Shown: positions 32,429-43,696, counted from the stretch's first letter. The stretch: DNA of 64,000 bases from an uncultured Eubacteriales bacterium (GCA_902783575.1 CACZRP010000090.1:1-64000), one strand, 5' to 3'. Made by a program: numbers and translations. The notes: generated from the letters alone by a model not told the origin.

Positions 32429-34330
32429 TTACTTTTCTTCCGGCTTTTTGCTGGCCTTGGCAGCTTTGGCGGCACGCTCGGCGGCCAGCTTGGCCTCCTG
32501 AGCGGCTTTCTGCTGCTCGGCTTCCATCTTCAGGCGCTGATCCAGCTCCTTCTGCGCATCCTCACGCTCGGCAGCCAGCACCTTCTCCTTCTCGATCTTG
32601 GCCAGCTCCTCTTCCTCCAGCACTCGGTAAGCCACCTTACCCACCAGGGTCTTGGGCAGATCATCGCGGAACTCGATGTCGTAGGGAAGAGCGTACTTGG
32701 CGATATGCTTCTTGCAGTACTCAAGGATTTCCTTCTTCACCGCCTCGGTGGGCGCATATCCGCTCTTCAGCACGATAAAGGCCTTGACCTTCTGCACCTT
32801 CAGGGAATCCGGCACACCGATGACGCAGCTCATCTGGACATATTCATTGCCGTCCAGGATGTTCTCCATCTGGGAAGGATATACGTTGTAGCCGTTGGTA
32901 ACGATCATACGCTTGATTCTCTGACGGAAATAGATGAAGCCCTCCTCATCCATGACGCCCAGATCTCCGGTGTGGATCCAGATCCGTCCGTCAGCGTGAA
33001 GCCGGCGGGTGTCCGCGGTCTCGCCCGGCTGATTGATGTACTCCAGCATTACGGTGGGACCGGACAGGCAGATCTCGCCCTCCTCGCCGTAGGGTACTTC
33101 CTTCTCGGTGCCGGGCTCTACAATCTTGTAGAAGGTATCCGGGAAGGGAATACCGATGGAGCCTTCCTTCTGCTTGTGCATGGGAGTCAGGCAGCTGGCG
33201 GTAACGCACTCGGTGGTGCCGTAGCCTTCACGCACGGTAATGGTGGCGTGATGATCCTTCAGGAACTGGTCGAACCGTTTTTTCAGTTCGATGGGCAGGG
33301 AATCGCCGCCGCTGAAAACGCCCTTCAGGCAGGAAAGATCCAGATCCGCAATTTCGTCGTTGCGCAGCAGCGCCTCATACAGGGAAGGCACGCCGGCGAT
33401 GAAGTTGGGACGGAATTTGCCCAGCATCTCCGCGTAGGTCTTGGCGTTGAAACGGGGCACAAGAATGCAGCGGCCGCCGTTGGCCAGCATGCTGTGGATG
33501 GAAACGCCCAGGCCGAAGCCGTGGAACATGGGCATAACCGCCAGCATCTTGTCACCGGGCTTGAAGATGGGGTTCGTGGCCACAATCTGCGCGCCCAGGG
33601 CGTTGAAGTTCAGGTTGGAAAGAGCGATGCCCTTGGAAACGCCGGTGGTGCCGCCGCTGTACAGGATTGCCGCGGGATCGTCCTTCTGGCGCTTTACCTT
33701 GTAAATCTCGATGGTCTTGCCGCGGTGCAGGAAATCCTTCCACATCACAACTCTGGGCTTGATGGGCACGGGCGCAATCTTGCGGCCCTGGGTCAGGAAA
33801 TAACCGACCTTCATCACGGGCTTCAGCTCATCCGCCACAGAGGTGACAATCACCACGGGCAGATCCACGGTCTTCATAACGCTATCAAACTTCGGATAGA
33901 ACTGATCCAGAGTCAGGGCTGCCACCGAGCCGGAATCTCTCAGATAGAAAGCAATCTCGCTCTCAGCGGACAGGGGATGCACCATGCTGGCCACGGCGCC
34001 CACCATGTTCACGGCATAGAACATATTCAGGCACTGGGGGCAGTTGGGCATACAGATGGTCACCCGGTCTCCCTCACGGACGCCGATGGCCTTCAGGGAT
34101 TTGGCGCAGGCAGTGATCTTCTCCCACATCTCGGAGTATGTGGTCTTCTTGCCCATGAACTCATAGGCGATATAGTTGGGGTACCGGTCCACCATCTCCT
34201 TGACCCGGCCCACCATGGTCAGCTCGGAATATTCCAGATGCAGCGGCACCTCGGGATCCTTGCTGGATGCCCAGGGCATACGCTCGGTAATGGGGGTATC
34301 AAAAGCCCCCTGAAGAACTGCTTCACTCAT
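32429..34330 (-). CDS. Long-chain fatty acid--CoA ligase-like AMP-binding enzyme
   Basis: The 633-residue ANL superfamily enzyme has the P-loop motif YSGGTTGVSKGIAL, GYGTTECVTA (A5) and the hinge/A8 region GDLGVMDEEGFIYFRQRIKRMIVTNGYNVYPSQ, with a C-terminal lysine (LPKTLVGKVAYR) for adenylation. It should activate fatty or other carboxylic acids to CoA thioesters via an acyl-adenylate. The last 60 residues form an alanine/lysine/glutamate-rich, probably coiled-coil tail not found in standard FadD. The start overlaps the upstream acyltransferase-like gene by 8 bp, so the two proteins likely work on the same substrate. Confidence 0.85.
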   Translation of the reverse strand: MSEAVLQGAFDTPITERMPWASSKDPEVPLHLEYSELTMVGRVKEMVDRYPNYIAYEFMGKKTTYSEMWEKITACAKSLKAIGVREGDRVTICMPNCPQCLNMFYAVNMVGAVASMVHPLSAESEIAFYLRDSGSVAALTLDQFYPKFDSVMKTVDLPVVIVTSVADELKPVMKVGYFLTQGRKIAPVPIKPRVVMWKDFLHRGKTIEIYKVKRQKDDPAAILYSGGTTGVSKGIALSNLNFNALGAQIVATNPIFKPGDKMLAVMPMFHGFGLGVSIHSMLANGGRCILVPRFNAKTYAEMLGKFRPNFIAGVPSLYEALLRNDEIADLDLSCLKGVFSGGDSLPIELKKRFDQFLKDHHATITVREGYGTTECVTASCLTPMHKQKEGSIGIPFPDTFYKIVEPGTEKEVPYGEEGEICLSGPTVMLEYINQPGETADTRRLHADGRIWIHTGDLGVMDEEGFIYFRQRIKRMIVTNGYNVYPSQMENILDGNEYVQMSCVIGVPDSLKVQKVKAFIVLKSGYAPTEAVKKEILEYCKKHIAKYALPYDIEFRDDLPKTLVGKVAYRVLEEEELAKIEKEKVLAAEREDAQKELDQRLKMEAEQQKAAQEAKLAAERAAKAAKASKKPEEK

Positions 34331-35222
34331 ATTGAACCTCCTCAGAAAGCGGCTTCTCCAGTTCCTGGGGATGCTCGCACAGATATTTCAGTAATTTGAT
34401 GCTCTTGGAATAATAATAACCATCAGCCAGACGCTCATCCACCGTCAGGCCCAGATCCAGAAACTCATGCATTTCCTTGGATCCGTCCTGATGCCAGACG
34501 GGACGCCATTCCTTCTCACCCACAATACAGAAAACCGAAGTGGTTCCCCAGTTGGAGAGATGGTGGTATCCGGATCTGATCTTGATGGATCCCAGGTTAG
34601 AGATCAGGCAGGAAGCCTGATTGGGATCATCGGAAATGATGGACTGAGGCACCCAGCCGTGCTTGTCGAGCCACATCAGGATGTGAACGACAAACTTGCT
34701 CAGGAAACGGGGCAGCTTCTGGGCAAAAAAGTCCATGGCCACCTCGGTGCCGTTGGCGCTGGAATCCGTATGCTTTCTTTCCTTGGTAACAATCTCCTTG
34801 ATCCGGTTATGCACGGACTCAAGGTTATCGTCGCCGTGGGCCACCAGCCAGGCCAGTCCCTCGCCGCCCTCGTCGGAGAAAACCTTCTTCACCATAAAGG
34901 CAGCGGAAACGTCGTTTCGCTGATACATGTTTTCATTGACAATAAACCGGTTCATCTTGGGACGCAGATAAATGGTCTTCAGAATCGCGGCAACAATAAT
35001 GTGGAAAAAGGTATATTTGAAGTCGATACCTTCCACATTCAGGGTCTTCAGATACTCGTTCATGGCAGTCAGATCGATGTTCTGAGAGATGTAGGCCTCA
35101 TTGTCGGTCCTCTTGCCATAAATGATATTCATAATGAAATGCAGTCCGTCCAGGTCGCGGATCAGCGTGCCGTCGCGGCGGTCGCCCAGGCGGCGTTTAG
35201 GTTTGTTCGCAGGCTTGCTCAT
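34323..35222 (-). CDS. E2/CAT-superfamily acyltransferase-like protein lacking the catalytic histidine
   Basis: The 299-residue protein matches the catalytic domain of 2-oxoacid dehydrogenase E2 and chloramphenicol acetyltransferase over its length, without lipoyl or peripheral-subunit-binding domains. Blocks are MNIIYGKRTDNEAY, FFHIIVAAILKTIYLRP, SCLISNLGSIKI and, at the C-terminal active site, LTVDERLADGYYYSK. There the usual HxxxDG reads ERLADG, so the catalytic histidine is replaced by glutamate at about 263. It may bind acyl-CoA without classical transferase chemistry. It is co-expressed with the acyl-CoA ligase from the promoter at 35262-35290. Start 35222 has GGGGGAG but close spacing; an ATG 12 bp upstream lacks a site. 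Confidence 0.7.
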   Translation of the reverse strand: MSKPANKPKRRLGDRRDGTLIRDLDGLHFIMNIIYGKRTDNEAYISQNIDLTAMNEYLKTLNVEGIDFKYTFFHIIVAAILKTIYLRPKMNRFIVNENMYQRNDVSAAFMVKKVFSDEGGEGLAWLVAHGDDNLESVHNRIKEIVTKERKHTDSSANGTEVAMDFFAQKLPRFLSKFVVHILMWLDKHGWVPQSIISDDPNQASCLISNLGSIKIRSGYHHLSNWGTTSVFCIVGEKEWRPVWHQDGSKEMHEFLDLGLTVDERLADGYYYSKSIKLLKYLCEHPQELEKPLSEEVQYE

Positions 35223-35261
35223 AGTCTCCCCCATTGAGTTTTTTCAAGTACCTAAGAATTG

Positions 35262-35290
35262 ATGATACCACAACTATTTCAGAATATCAA
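35262..35290 (-). promoter_or_regulatory. Promoter of the acyltransferase/acyl-CoA ligase operon
   Basis: TTGATA (35290-35285) and TATCAT (35267-35262) on the minus strand are 17 bp apart. Confidence 0.65.
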
Positions 35291-35323
35291 CCATTTTACC
35301 AAAACAGGGATGACAATTGTGGA

Positions 35324-35352
35324 TTGTACCAATCCGGCAGGAATGCTATAAT
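35324..35352 (+). promoter_or_regulatory. Promoter for the ribulokinase-like gene
   Basis: TTGTAC (35324-35329) and TATAAT (35347-35352) are 17 bp apart. Confidence 0.7.
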
Positions 35353-35386
35353 TTTGATAAATGAATCAATCTCAAAGGATCATTCT

Positions 35387-36949
35387 ATGGAAAAAACATA
35401 TACCATCGGTCTGGACTACGGCACCCTCTCCGTGCGGGCCGTGCTCCTGGATACGGCGGAGGGAACCATCGTCTCGGAGGCCTCCGCCTTTTACCCTTCC
35501 GGCGTCATCGAGGGCAGCCTGTCCACCGGCGAAAAGCTGCCCGAGGGCATGAGCCTGCAGGATCCGGCGGACTATCTTTCCGTTCTTCCCGGACTCATGA
35601 GGGACCTTTTCGCTCATCATCAGGACGCGGCCTCCAGGGTGGCCGGCATCGGCGTGGACTTTACCTCCTGTACGCTGCTGCCCGTGGATTCTCATCTCTG
35701 TCCCCTGTCCCTTAGGGACGAATATGCCCATCATCCCCAGGCCTGGTGCAAGCTCTGGAAAAGCCACAGCGCCCAACCCTGGGCCGACCGGATCAATGAG
35801 GTGCTTTCTAAAGAAGACCCCGAGCTGCTCTCCCTCTACGGCGGCTCCGTATCCTCGGAATGGGCTCTGTCGAAAATGCTGGAAACCTTTCACGCTGACC
35901 CTCAGGTCTGGCAGGCAGCGGACAGCATTCTGGAAGCCGGCGACTATGTGGTGAACTGGCTCACGGGCCGCAGCGCCCAGGACCCCCGGGAATTGGGCCC
36001 CGACCATGAAATTCTCATCAGCAGCTGCGGCGCCGGCTATAAAGCCCTCTGGCAGGAGCCGGATCCGGAGCGCATCGCCAGGGGTCTGCAGGATCCCTCC
36101 GGCTACCCCTCTTCCCGGGTTCTGGAAAAGATCGACCCCGCCTTCAAAAATCTTCTCGAAACCAAGCTCCGTCATCCGGTGATTCCCCTGGGCCAGAAGG
36201 CCGGAACCCTTTCCGCCGCTGCCGCCGAATTGCTTTCCCTGCCTGAAGGTATAGCAACAGGTATTCCCACAGGTATTCCCACAGGTATACCTGTTGCTTC
36301 CTTCATGGTGGATGCCCACGCATCCCTGCTGGGATCCGGCATCGAAAAACCGGGAGAACTGTTTCTGATTCTGGGCACCTCCGGCTGCAGCATGATCTGC
36401 GATGAAAACCGCATTCCTGTGCCCGGCATCTGCGGCAGCGTCAAAGGAGGCATCCTCCCCGGTCTCTATGGCTATGAAGCGGGACAGCCCTCCCTGGGTG
36501 ATCTCTTCGGCTGGTTCGCGGATGGTTTTCTGAACGCCTCCCTGCAGGCGGAAGCGGATGCGCGGGGCCTTGGTGCCCACGAAATTCTCACAGAAAAGGC
36601 CTCCCTGCTGAAGCCTGGCGAAAGCGGGCTGGTGGCCCTGGACTGGTGGAACGGCAACCGCTCCACTTTGGATGATTCCACTCTTTCGGGACTGATTCTG
36701 GGTCTCACCGGCCGCACCCGGCCAGAGGAAATCTACCGGGCTCTGCTGGAGGCCGCGGCCTGCGGCCTGACAGTGAAAAAGGCTGACATACCGGAAAAGA
36801 TATATCAGCCTCAAAAAGAACATATGGAAATATACGAACAGCTCTATGGTATTTATTCCGAACTCTATGGCCATTTCGGCAAGAAGGCGCCGGCACTGAT
36901 GCACCATCTGAAGGATATCAACGCCAAGTCCCGCACCGGTTCAGACTAA
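35387..36949 (+). CDS. AraB-like ribulokinase with internal deletion, probably inactive
   Basis: The 520-residue FGGY kinase matches ribulokinase: IGLDYGTLSVRAVL at the N-terminus, GIGVDFTSCTLLPVD, WCKLWKSH, EAGDYVVNWLTG, VDAHASLLGSG, GTSGCSM and LDWWNGNRS. After EIYRALLEAAACG, however, the protein jumps to ADIPEKIYQPQKEH, which belongs near the C-terminus. About 70 residues normally in between are missing, including the GGIA-x-KN ATP-binding segment and the following AlGAA helix. The reading frame is intact. A run of 12-bp repeats at about 36256-36291 (TGIPTGIPTGIP) is inserted before VASFMVDAHA. Without the adenosine-binding part the kinase should be inactive or altered. No araA, araD or regulator is adjacent. 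Confidence 0.8.
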   Translation: MEKTYTIGLDYGTLSVRAVLLDTAEGTIVSEASAFYPSGVIEGSLSTGEKLPEGMSLQDPADYLSVLPGLMRDLFAHHQDAASRVAGIGVDFTSCTLLPVDSHLCPLSLRDEYAHHPQAWCKLWKSHSAQPWADRINEVLSKEDPELLSLYGGSVSSEWALSKMLETFHADPQVWQAADSILEAGDYVVNWLTGRSAQDPRELGPDHEILISSCGAGYKALWQEPDPERIARGLQDPSGYPSSRVLEKIDPAFKNLLETKLRHPVIPLGQKAGTLSAAAAELLSLPEGIATGIPTGIPTGIPVASFMVDAHASLLGSGIEKPGELFLILGTSGCSMICDENRIPVPGICGSVKGGILPGLYGYEAGQPSLGDLFGWFADGFLNASLQAEADARGLGAHEILTEKASLLKPGESGLVALDWWNGNRSTLDDSTLSGLILGLTGRTRPEEIYRALLEAAACGLTVKKADIPEKIYQPQKEHMEIYEQLYGIYSELYGHFGKKAPALMHHLKDINAKSRTGSD

Positions 36950-38457
36950 AAGTTCATGGAAGCAACCCAGCGTTTTTCAAATTCCTTGAAAGCATTCAGG
37001 TCAATCACCTGGATGCTTTTTGCTATCTGGCAGGCCTGGGCGCGGTTTTCAGAATCCAGGCACCGGACGGCGCCGTCCAGGCTCGCATTGCCAACGGCTT
37101 CCATATCCTCCGCCAGAGCTTCGGGAATCAGTCCCGCCCGCACCGCGGATTCGGTTCTCAGATAGTAACCCAGGCCACCGGCGATCAGCACCTCATCCAC
37201 ATCGGAGAAGCTGCAGCCCGCAGCCTCCAGCAGGGTTTCGATACCGGCATTGATGGCGGCCTTGGCCAGCTGGAACTTGCGGATATCCTGCTCGGACAGA
37301 TAAACCTCATCTGTCAGATAAAGCCTGCCGTCCCTGATCCGGTTCTTCAGCTGCCTTCCGGGGCCCGGAGGCACCTGCTCGGCAAATCTTCCATCCTTGG
37401 TCATGACGCCGGTTTCCAGCAGCAGCGCAATCAGGTCAATGAGACCGCTGCCGCATATGCCGGACGCCGTATCGGCGTCAATCAGCTTCATCTGGAAAGG
37501 ACTGTCATCCATAAAGGCTTTGAGATAGCCCGTCACCGGCGGGGCCAGCCGCACATGGGCAATGGCTCCGGGGACGCCGCCCATCCCGCATTCAATCTCC
37601 GCTCCCTCCAGGCAGGGTCCCGCCGCGGTGGAAGCGGCAAACAGCTGTCCGCTGTTATTCAGTACCATTTCTCCGTTGGTTCCCAGATCGATCAGCAGGG
37701 AGCCGCTTTCTCTGGAAAGCTCCTGGGCCAGAACGCCGCAGACCACATCCGCGCCGATATAGGCGGAAACGGAGGGCAGCACAAAGACCTTTTCCGCCTC
37801 CAGCCCCACTTCGCTGCCGGGAACTTCCTTCATGTCGGTGAACACCGGCTCAAAGGGATAAACGCCCAGAGAAGTCGGATCGACGCCCATAAACAGATGC
37901 AGCATCACGGTATTGCCGCTGATGACGACCTGAGAGAGCTGATAGCCGGAGAGCATATCCCTGATTTCTTCACGGATCAGCCGGCACAGAAGCTCCAGCT
38001 TTCCCTCCGAGGCAGCCTTGATGCGGCTCACCACATCGGCGCCGCAGATCTCCTGGGCATTCAGCCTGGTGGTGCTTAAAGCCACCACGCCTTCCGAGTC
38101 AATCACCTGCACTGCCACCGTGGTGGTGCCAATGTCCACTGCGGCCTGATAAAGGCCCTCCTGCCGGGCTTCCTCCAGCACGGATCTGGATTCGTATCCG
38201 CTGCTGTAATCCGGCACCCAGACATCGCAGTCCTCCATGACCTGCGTGGTGCAGGCCCGGTGCTGGACAGTTTCCATCTGTCCCGTGACAGCATTGGTCT
38301 GAGTCATGGTAATACGGCATTTGCGGCACGTGCCGCGTCCGCCGCAGGGGGTCCTGACGGGAATCTGTTCCCGCTGGAGAATATCCAGCATCAGTTCGCC
38401 CTGGGCAGCCTGAACCTTGGTGGTCTGATCTTTCTGATGGATAGTGACAGTAATCAA
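36946..38457 (-). CDS. RACo/RamA-like corrinoid protein reductive activator (2Fe-2S + ASKHA ATPase)
   Basis: The 503-residue protein starts at TTG 38457, with GGAAAGGAG six bases upstream; the frame could be read further upstream but lacks a site. Residues about 1-90 form a plant-type 2Fe-2S ferredoxin domain with CGGRGTCRKC and a later HRAC. Then comes the DUF4445 ASKHA ATPase domain: DIGTTTVAVQVID, ISGNTVMLHLFMG, SVSAYIGADVV, LLIDLGTNGEMVL and LIAGGLGYYLR. Such proteins use ATP to reduce oxidised corrinoid cofactors of methyltransferases. No corrinoid protein or methyltransferase is next to it, so the partner is elsewhere. It converges on the ribulokinase gene, with a 4-bp overlap of stop codons. 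Confidence 0.82.
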   Translation of the reverse strand: MITVTIHQKDQTTKVQAAQGELMLDILQREQIPVRTPCGGRGTCRKCRITMTQTNAVTGQMETVQHRACTTQVMEDCDVWVPDYSSGYESRSVLEEARQEGLYQAAVDIGTTTVAVQVIDSEGVVALSTTRLNAQEICGADVVSRIKAASEGKLELLCRLIREEIRDMLSGYQLSQVVISGNTVMLHLFMGVDPTSLGVYPFEPVFTDMKEVPGSEVGLEAEKVFVLPSVSAYIGADVVCGVLAQELSRESGSLLIDLGTNGEMVLNNSGQLFAASTAAGPCLEGAEIECGMGGVPGAIAHVRLAPPVTGYLKAFMDDSPFQMKLIDADTASGICGSGLIDLIALLLETGVMTKDGRFAEQVPPGPGRQLKNRIRDGRLYLTDEVYLSEQDIRKFQLAKAAINAGIETLLEAAGCSFSDVDEVLIAGGLGYYLRTESAVRAGLIPEALAEDMEAVGNASLDGAVRCLDSENRAQACQIAKSIQVIDLNAFKEFEKRWVASMNF

Positions 38458-38589
38458 AGCGGACTCCTTTCCCTCAGCGGATCTTTCAGGTGTCGACATG
38501 CGTCTCCGGCCGGAAACAGCCGGAGTTAACAAGAAAAACAGATAGGTAAACTTATAGTATCATAAAATGCAATCTGTGTCAAAAAGATG

Positions 38590-39972
38590 TTAGGCCAAAT
38601 CCGGATTTGTGATCTTCAGCACCAGCGGATTTCTCCACTGGGTGCCGCAGTAGATCCGCTGGGCATTCATCACACAGACGTGAAGGCCGTCGTCCTCCTG
38701 ATGGAAGTAAGGAGCGGCATCCAGCTCGGGATGATATTCCGTCAGCTCGCCGCTCTGTCCCAGCACGGAAACCGCAGTTTTTGCGGTGGCCCGGACGGAA
38801 TGGAGGATGAATTCCCTGCGCTGGGTGCGGTCCCAGCTTTTCTCTCCAAAGATGACCCCGTAGACACAGGAGCCGTCTTTTTTCTTCAGCAGATAAATCT
38901 TTCTCTCCGCATCCTCCTCGCAGAGCACCCTCCAGGGCCTCACGGAGTGAATGCATTCGCCGTTGATGAAGTGCCACAGCGCCAGCTCCCGGAGGATGTT
39001 TTCCTGCTCCCGGCAGAGAATGCCCCTGGCGTCCGGCCCGATATTCAGCAGCAGGGTGCCGCCCTTGGCCCGGGTATCCGTCAGCAGGCGGATCACCTCT
39101 TCCCCGGTCTTGTAGGTTTCATTGGTGGGCTGATACTGCCAGGCCGTTCCCAGGGTGACGCAGCCCTCCCAGGTCTGGTCCTCCCCATCCTCCGGCAGCT
39201 TCTGCTCCGGCGTGGGAATGGCGCCCCGGGTGATCAGGAGCTCCGGCTGCAGATCCCAGGCGATATTCATGCAGTACTGCTGCAGACTGATGCCGTCTTC
39301 TCCGTACATGGTCTCGCCCCCGTCGAAGAACATCACATCCACCGGCCCGTAGTTCTCCATCAGCTCCCGCATCTGGATGCCCAGATGCCGGCGGTAGGCT
39401 TCCATGACTTCAGGGCCATAGGGTTCCTTGGGGCTGCGGGTGATGGTCAGTCCCTCTCTTCTCAGAAACCAGAAATCCTCCGGGGAGAAGTAAAAGCCCA
39501 CCTTGATTCCCTGCTTCCGGAAGGCCTCGGCGTACTCTCTGACCAGGTCCCTTCCGATTTCCGTATTGCCCACATGGAAATCGGTGCTTTCCGAGGGCCA
39601 CAGGCAGAAGCCGCAGTGATGCTTGGTGGTCAGCACCGCGTACTGAAAACCGGCCAGCTTTGCCACGTGGGCCAGATGATCAAAATCCCACTCGCCCTTT
39701 TCCAGGGTCCGGGGCAGCTCGGTATAAAACCGTTCCACATAGTCGCTGCTGGCTCCCACCAGAGAGTGGGAAATGACGCAGCCCAGCTGGGAATCCACGG
39801 ACCAGTGAATAAAGAGTCCCATCCCGGCGTCCCGGAGCCATTCCAGCTTTTCCGGCTGGTTTCTGGTCTCAAAGGCCTTTTCAAACATGTTTTCCGCCAT
39901 ACGGATTTCATCCGCCGAGGCCTTCTGCTCCGGCTTCATTTCCGGCAGCAGATGAGAATGGACATTCAGCAT
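38590..39972 (-). CDS. GH29 alpha-L-fucosidase
   Basis: The 460-residue protein has the GH29 pattern: WLRDAGMGLFIHWS near 45-58, TTKHHCGFCLW at about 115-125, GFYFSPEDFW and VDVMFFDGG with the predicted nucleophile Asp217. The C-terminal quarter (about 355-460) is a beta-sandwich typical of the family. At the usual HHDGF the Asp is Cys (HHCGF), and HWG is HWS, so the fucose site is not fully standard. No signal peptide is seen, so imported fucosyl-oligosaccharides are the expected substrates. The ATG at 39972 has CAGGAGGG upstream. It stands alone. Confidence 0.8.
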   Translation of the reverse strand: MLNVHSHLLPEMKPEQKASADEIRMAENMFEKAFETRNQPEKLEWLRDAGMGLFIHWSVDSQLGCVISHSLVGASSDYVERFYTELPRTLEKGEWDFDHLAHVAKLAGFQYAVLTTKHHCGFCLWPSESTDFHVGNTEIGRDLVREYAEAFRKQGIKVGFYFSPEDFWFLRREGLTITRSPKEPYGPEVMEAYRRHLGIQMRELMENYGPVDVMFFDGGETMYGEDGISLQQYCMNIAWDLQPELLITRGAIPTPEQKLPEDGEDQTWEGCVTLGTAWQYQPTNETYKTGEEVIRLLTDTRAKGGTLLLNIGPDARGILCREQENILRELALWHFINGECIHSVRPWRVLCEEDAERKIYLLKKKDGSCVYGVIFGEKSWDRTQRREFILHSVRATAKTAVSVLGQSGELTEYHPELDAAPYFHQEDDGLHVCVMNAQRIYCGTQWRNPLVLKITNPDLA

Positions 39973-40033
39973 GGTTTCCCTCCTGTTTTCCGCAGTGTCT
40001 ATGCGGCTTATGGTCAAATTAAGAATTCGTTTA

Positions 40034-40062
40034 TTGCTTTTAAAGCGCTAAAAAGGTATAAT
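40034..40062 (+). promoter_or_regulatory. Promoter for the phosphatidyltransferase/RluA pair
   Basis: TTGCTT (40034-40039) and TATAAT (40057-40062) are 17 bp apart. Confidence 0.75.
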
Positions 40063-40124
40063 GGTTTTTGTAGCATTTGTTATGACTAACAAACGCTGTT
40101 TTCGTACACTGAAAGGATTATGGC

Positions 40125-40772
40125 ATGCTTCGTTTTAAAAAGCAAGAGCTTTTCTATATCCCCAACCTGCTGACCTATCTGCGGTTTGCTCTGGTTCCCG
40201 TCTTTGTGGTGCTTTATTTTAAGGGCTACAACAACTGGGCGGTGGGAGCTCTCATGATGTCCATTGTCAGCGATTTTCTGGATGGCAAGGCCGCACGCCT
40301 GCTGAATCAGGTTTCCGAGCTGGGCATCCTGCTGGACCCCGTGGCTGACAAGGTCACCCAGGGCGTGGTGGTCATCTGCCTGGGCATCCGCTATCCCATG
40401 CTCTGGTATCTCTTCGCCATCGAATTTGTCAAAGAGGCCTTCATGGCCATCGCCGGCGCCGTTACCATTAAAAAGAAGCGCATCAAATTCGGCGGTGCCA
40501 AGTGGTACGGCAAGGTGGGCACCGGCATCACGGATTTTACCCTTCTTCTGCTGCTTCTCTTCCCGGATATGCCCGAGAATATCCGCCTGTCCCTGGTGGT
40601 TTTCTGCGGCACCTGGATGCTCGTCACCCTGATGCTTTACGCCCACAACTACTGGGGCATGTGGCACGGCCGCACGGAAGGCACCCTCACGGTGGAGCCC
40701 AAAGGCCAGAAAACGGAACCCCAGCCCTTCAAGCCGGATCCTGAAGATCCCACCCTTCACGACTATCGCTGA
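40125..40772 (+). CDS. CDP-alcohol phosphatidyltransferase family protein
   Basis: This 215-residue membrane protein has the CDP-OH-P motif D-G-xx-A-R-x8-G-xxx-D-xxx-D (LDGKAARLLN and LGILLDPVADK) around residues 48-76 and about five further hydrophobic segments. The family joins CDP-diacylglycerol to an alcohol: glycerol phosphate (PgsA), phosphatidylglycerol (cardiolipin synthase) or inositol phosphate. The motif does not tell which. The C-terminal 40 residues are polar. The pseudouridine synthase gene begins two bases after its stop. Confidence 0.85.
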   Translation: MLRFKKQELFYIPNLLTYLRFALVPVFVVLYFKGYNNWAVGALMMSIVSDFLDGKAARLLNQVSELGILLDPVADKVTQGVVVICLGIRYPMLWYLFAIEFVKEAFMAIAGAVTIKKKRIKFGGAKWYGKVGTGITDFTLLLLLLFPDMPENIRLSLVVFCGTWMLVTLMLYAHNYWGMWHGRTEGTLTVEPKGQKTEPQPFKPDPEDPTLHDYR

Positions 40773-40774
40773 TT

Positions 40775-41701
40775 ATGAATAAACACATCACCTACACCGT
40801 CACCCCGCAGGAGGATGGCTGGCCCCTTGAAAAGGTTCTCCGGGAGAAACTTTCTCTAAGCGCCGGTCAGATCCGCGGGGTGAAATTTATGCCCTCGGGT
40901 ATGCTTGTCAACCAGCAGACCTTCCTGCGGGGCCGCCCCGTCACCACCCGGTTTGTGATGCGGAGCGGCGACCGGATTGATCTGAATTTCACGGACCAGG
41001 GCCCCAGTGTGCTGCCGGCCGCCGGTCCCCTGTCCATTCTCTGGGAGTCCGAGGACCTGCTCTTTGTGAACAAAGAAGCCGGTCTGGCCGTCCATCCCGC
41101 CCATGGACACTACACCGACACCCTGGTGAACCGCCTCGCCGCCCGCTATTCCGAGCCGGTGCGCCTCATCGGACGGCTGGACAAAAACACCTCTGGGGTG
41201 CTGGCCGTGGCCAGAAATACCCTGGCCGCCACCCGGCTGGAGCATCAGCGGGACGAGGGAATCCTCAAGCGATATTATCTGGCCCTGGCCGCCGGGACAA
41301 TGACCGGCACCGGCCTCATCGACCTGCCGCTGCTGGAGACCAGCGACGGAACCCCCGTGGGTGAAAACGGCCATGCCCTGCGGCTCATGAAGGCGGATCC
41401 CGCCGGCAGGAGCGCCGCCACGGAATACGAAGTGCTGGAAGCCCATGAGGATTTTTCTCTGCTGAAAATCCATCTTCTCACTGGCCGCACTCATCAGATC
41501 CGGGCCCATCTGGCGGCCCTGGGCCATCCCCTGCTGGGGGACGAGCTCTACCAGGAGTTCTGCGGCATCCGCCCGGCGCTGGCGGCGGCCCGTACCATGC
41601 TTCACTCCCATGAAATCCGGTGCCTGCACCCCTTTACCGGGGAGCCTCTTTCCATCACCGCACCCCTGCCGGAGGATTTCCGGCAGCTGATAAGTCAATA
41701 A
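40775..41701 (+). CDS. RluA-family 23S rRNA/tRNA pseudouridine synthase
   Basis: The 308-residue protein has an N-terminal S4-like RNA-binding segment (SLSAGQIRGVKFMPSGMLVN) and the catalytic core with HPAHGHYTDTLVNRL, GRLDKNTSGVLAVARN holding the catalytic aspartate, and LLTGRTHQIRAHLAALGHPLLGD (three stretches quoted separately). It converts uridine to pseudouridine in rRNA or tRNA; RluC/D or a related specificity cannot be chosen. It is translationally coupled to the phosphatidyltransferase gene and followed by a terminator. Confidence 0.88.
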   Translation: MNKHITYTVTPQEDGWPLEKVLREKLSLSAGQIRGVKFMPSGMLVNQQTFLRGRPVTTRFVMRSGDRIDLNFTDQGPSVLPAAGPLSILWESEDLLFVNKEAGLAVHPAHGHYTDTLVNRLAARYSEPVRLIGRLDKNTSGVLAVARNTLAATRLEHQRDEGILKRYYLALAAGTMTGTGLIDLPLLETSDGTPVGENGHALRLMKADPAGRSAATEYEVLEAHEDFSLLKIHLLTGRTHQIRAHLAALGHPLLGDELYQEFCGIRPALAAARTMLHSHEIRCLHPFTGEPLSITAPLPEDFRQLISQ

Positions 41702-41752
41702 GTTTTCGGCCACTGCTGGGCCAATCAATTTCCGGCAGCTGCTGAACCAATA

Positions 41753-41807
41753 AAAAACCGATCGGGAAACTTTCCTTTCCATGGAAATTCCTCGATCGGT
41801 TTTGTTT
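41753..41807. terminator. Bidirectional terminator between rluA-like gene and ATP synthase operon
   Basis: AAAACCGATCG pairs with CGATCGGTTTT, extended by GGAA/TTCC, with T-runs on both strands. Confidence 0.85.
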
Positions 41808-41816
41808 ATTCTCTGC

Positions 41817-43696
<1,880 letters not shown>

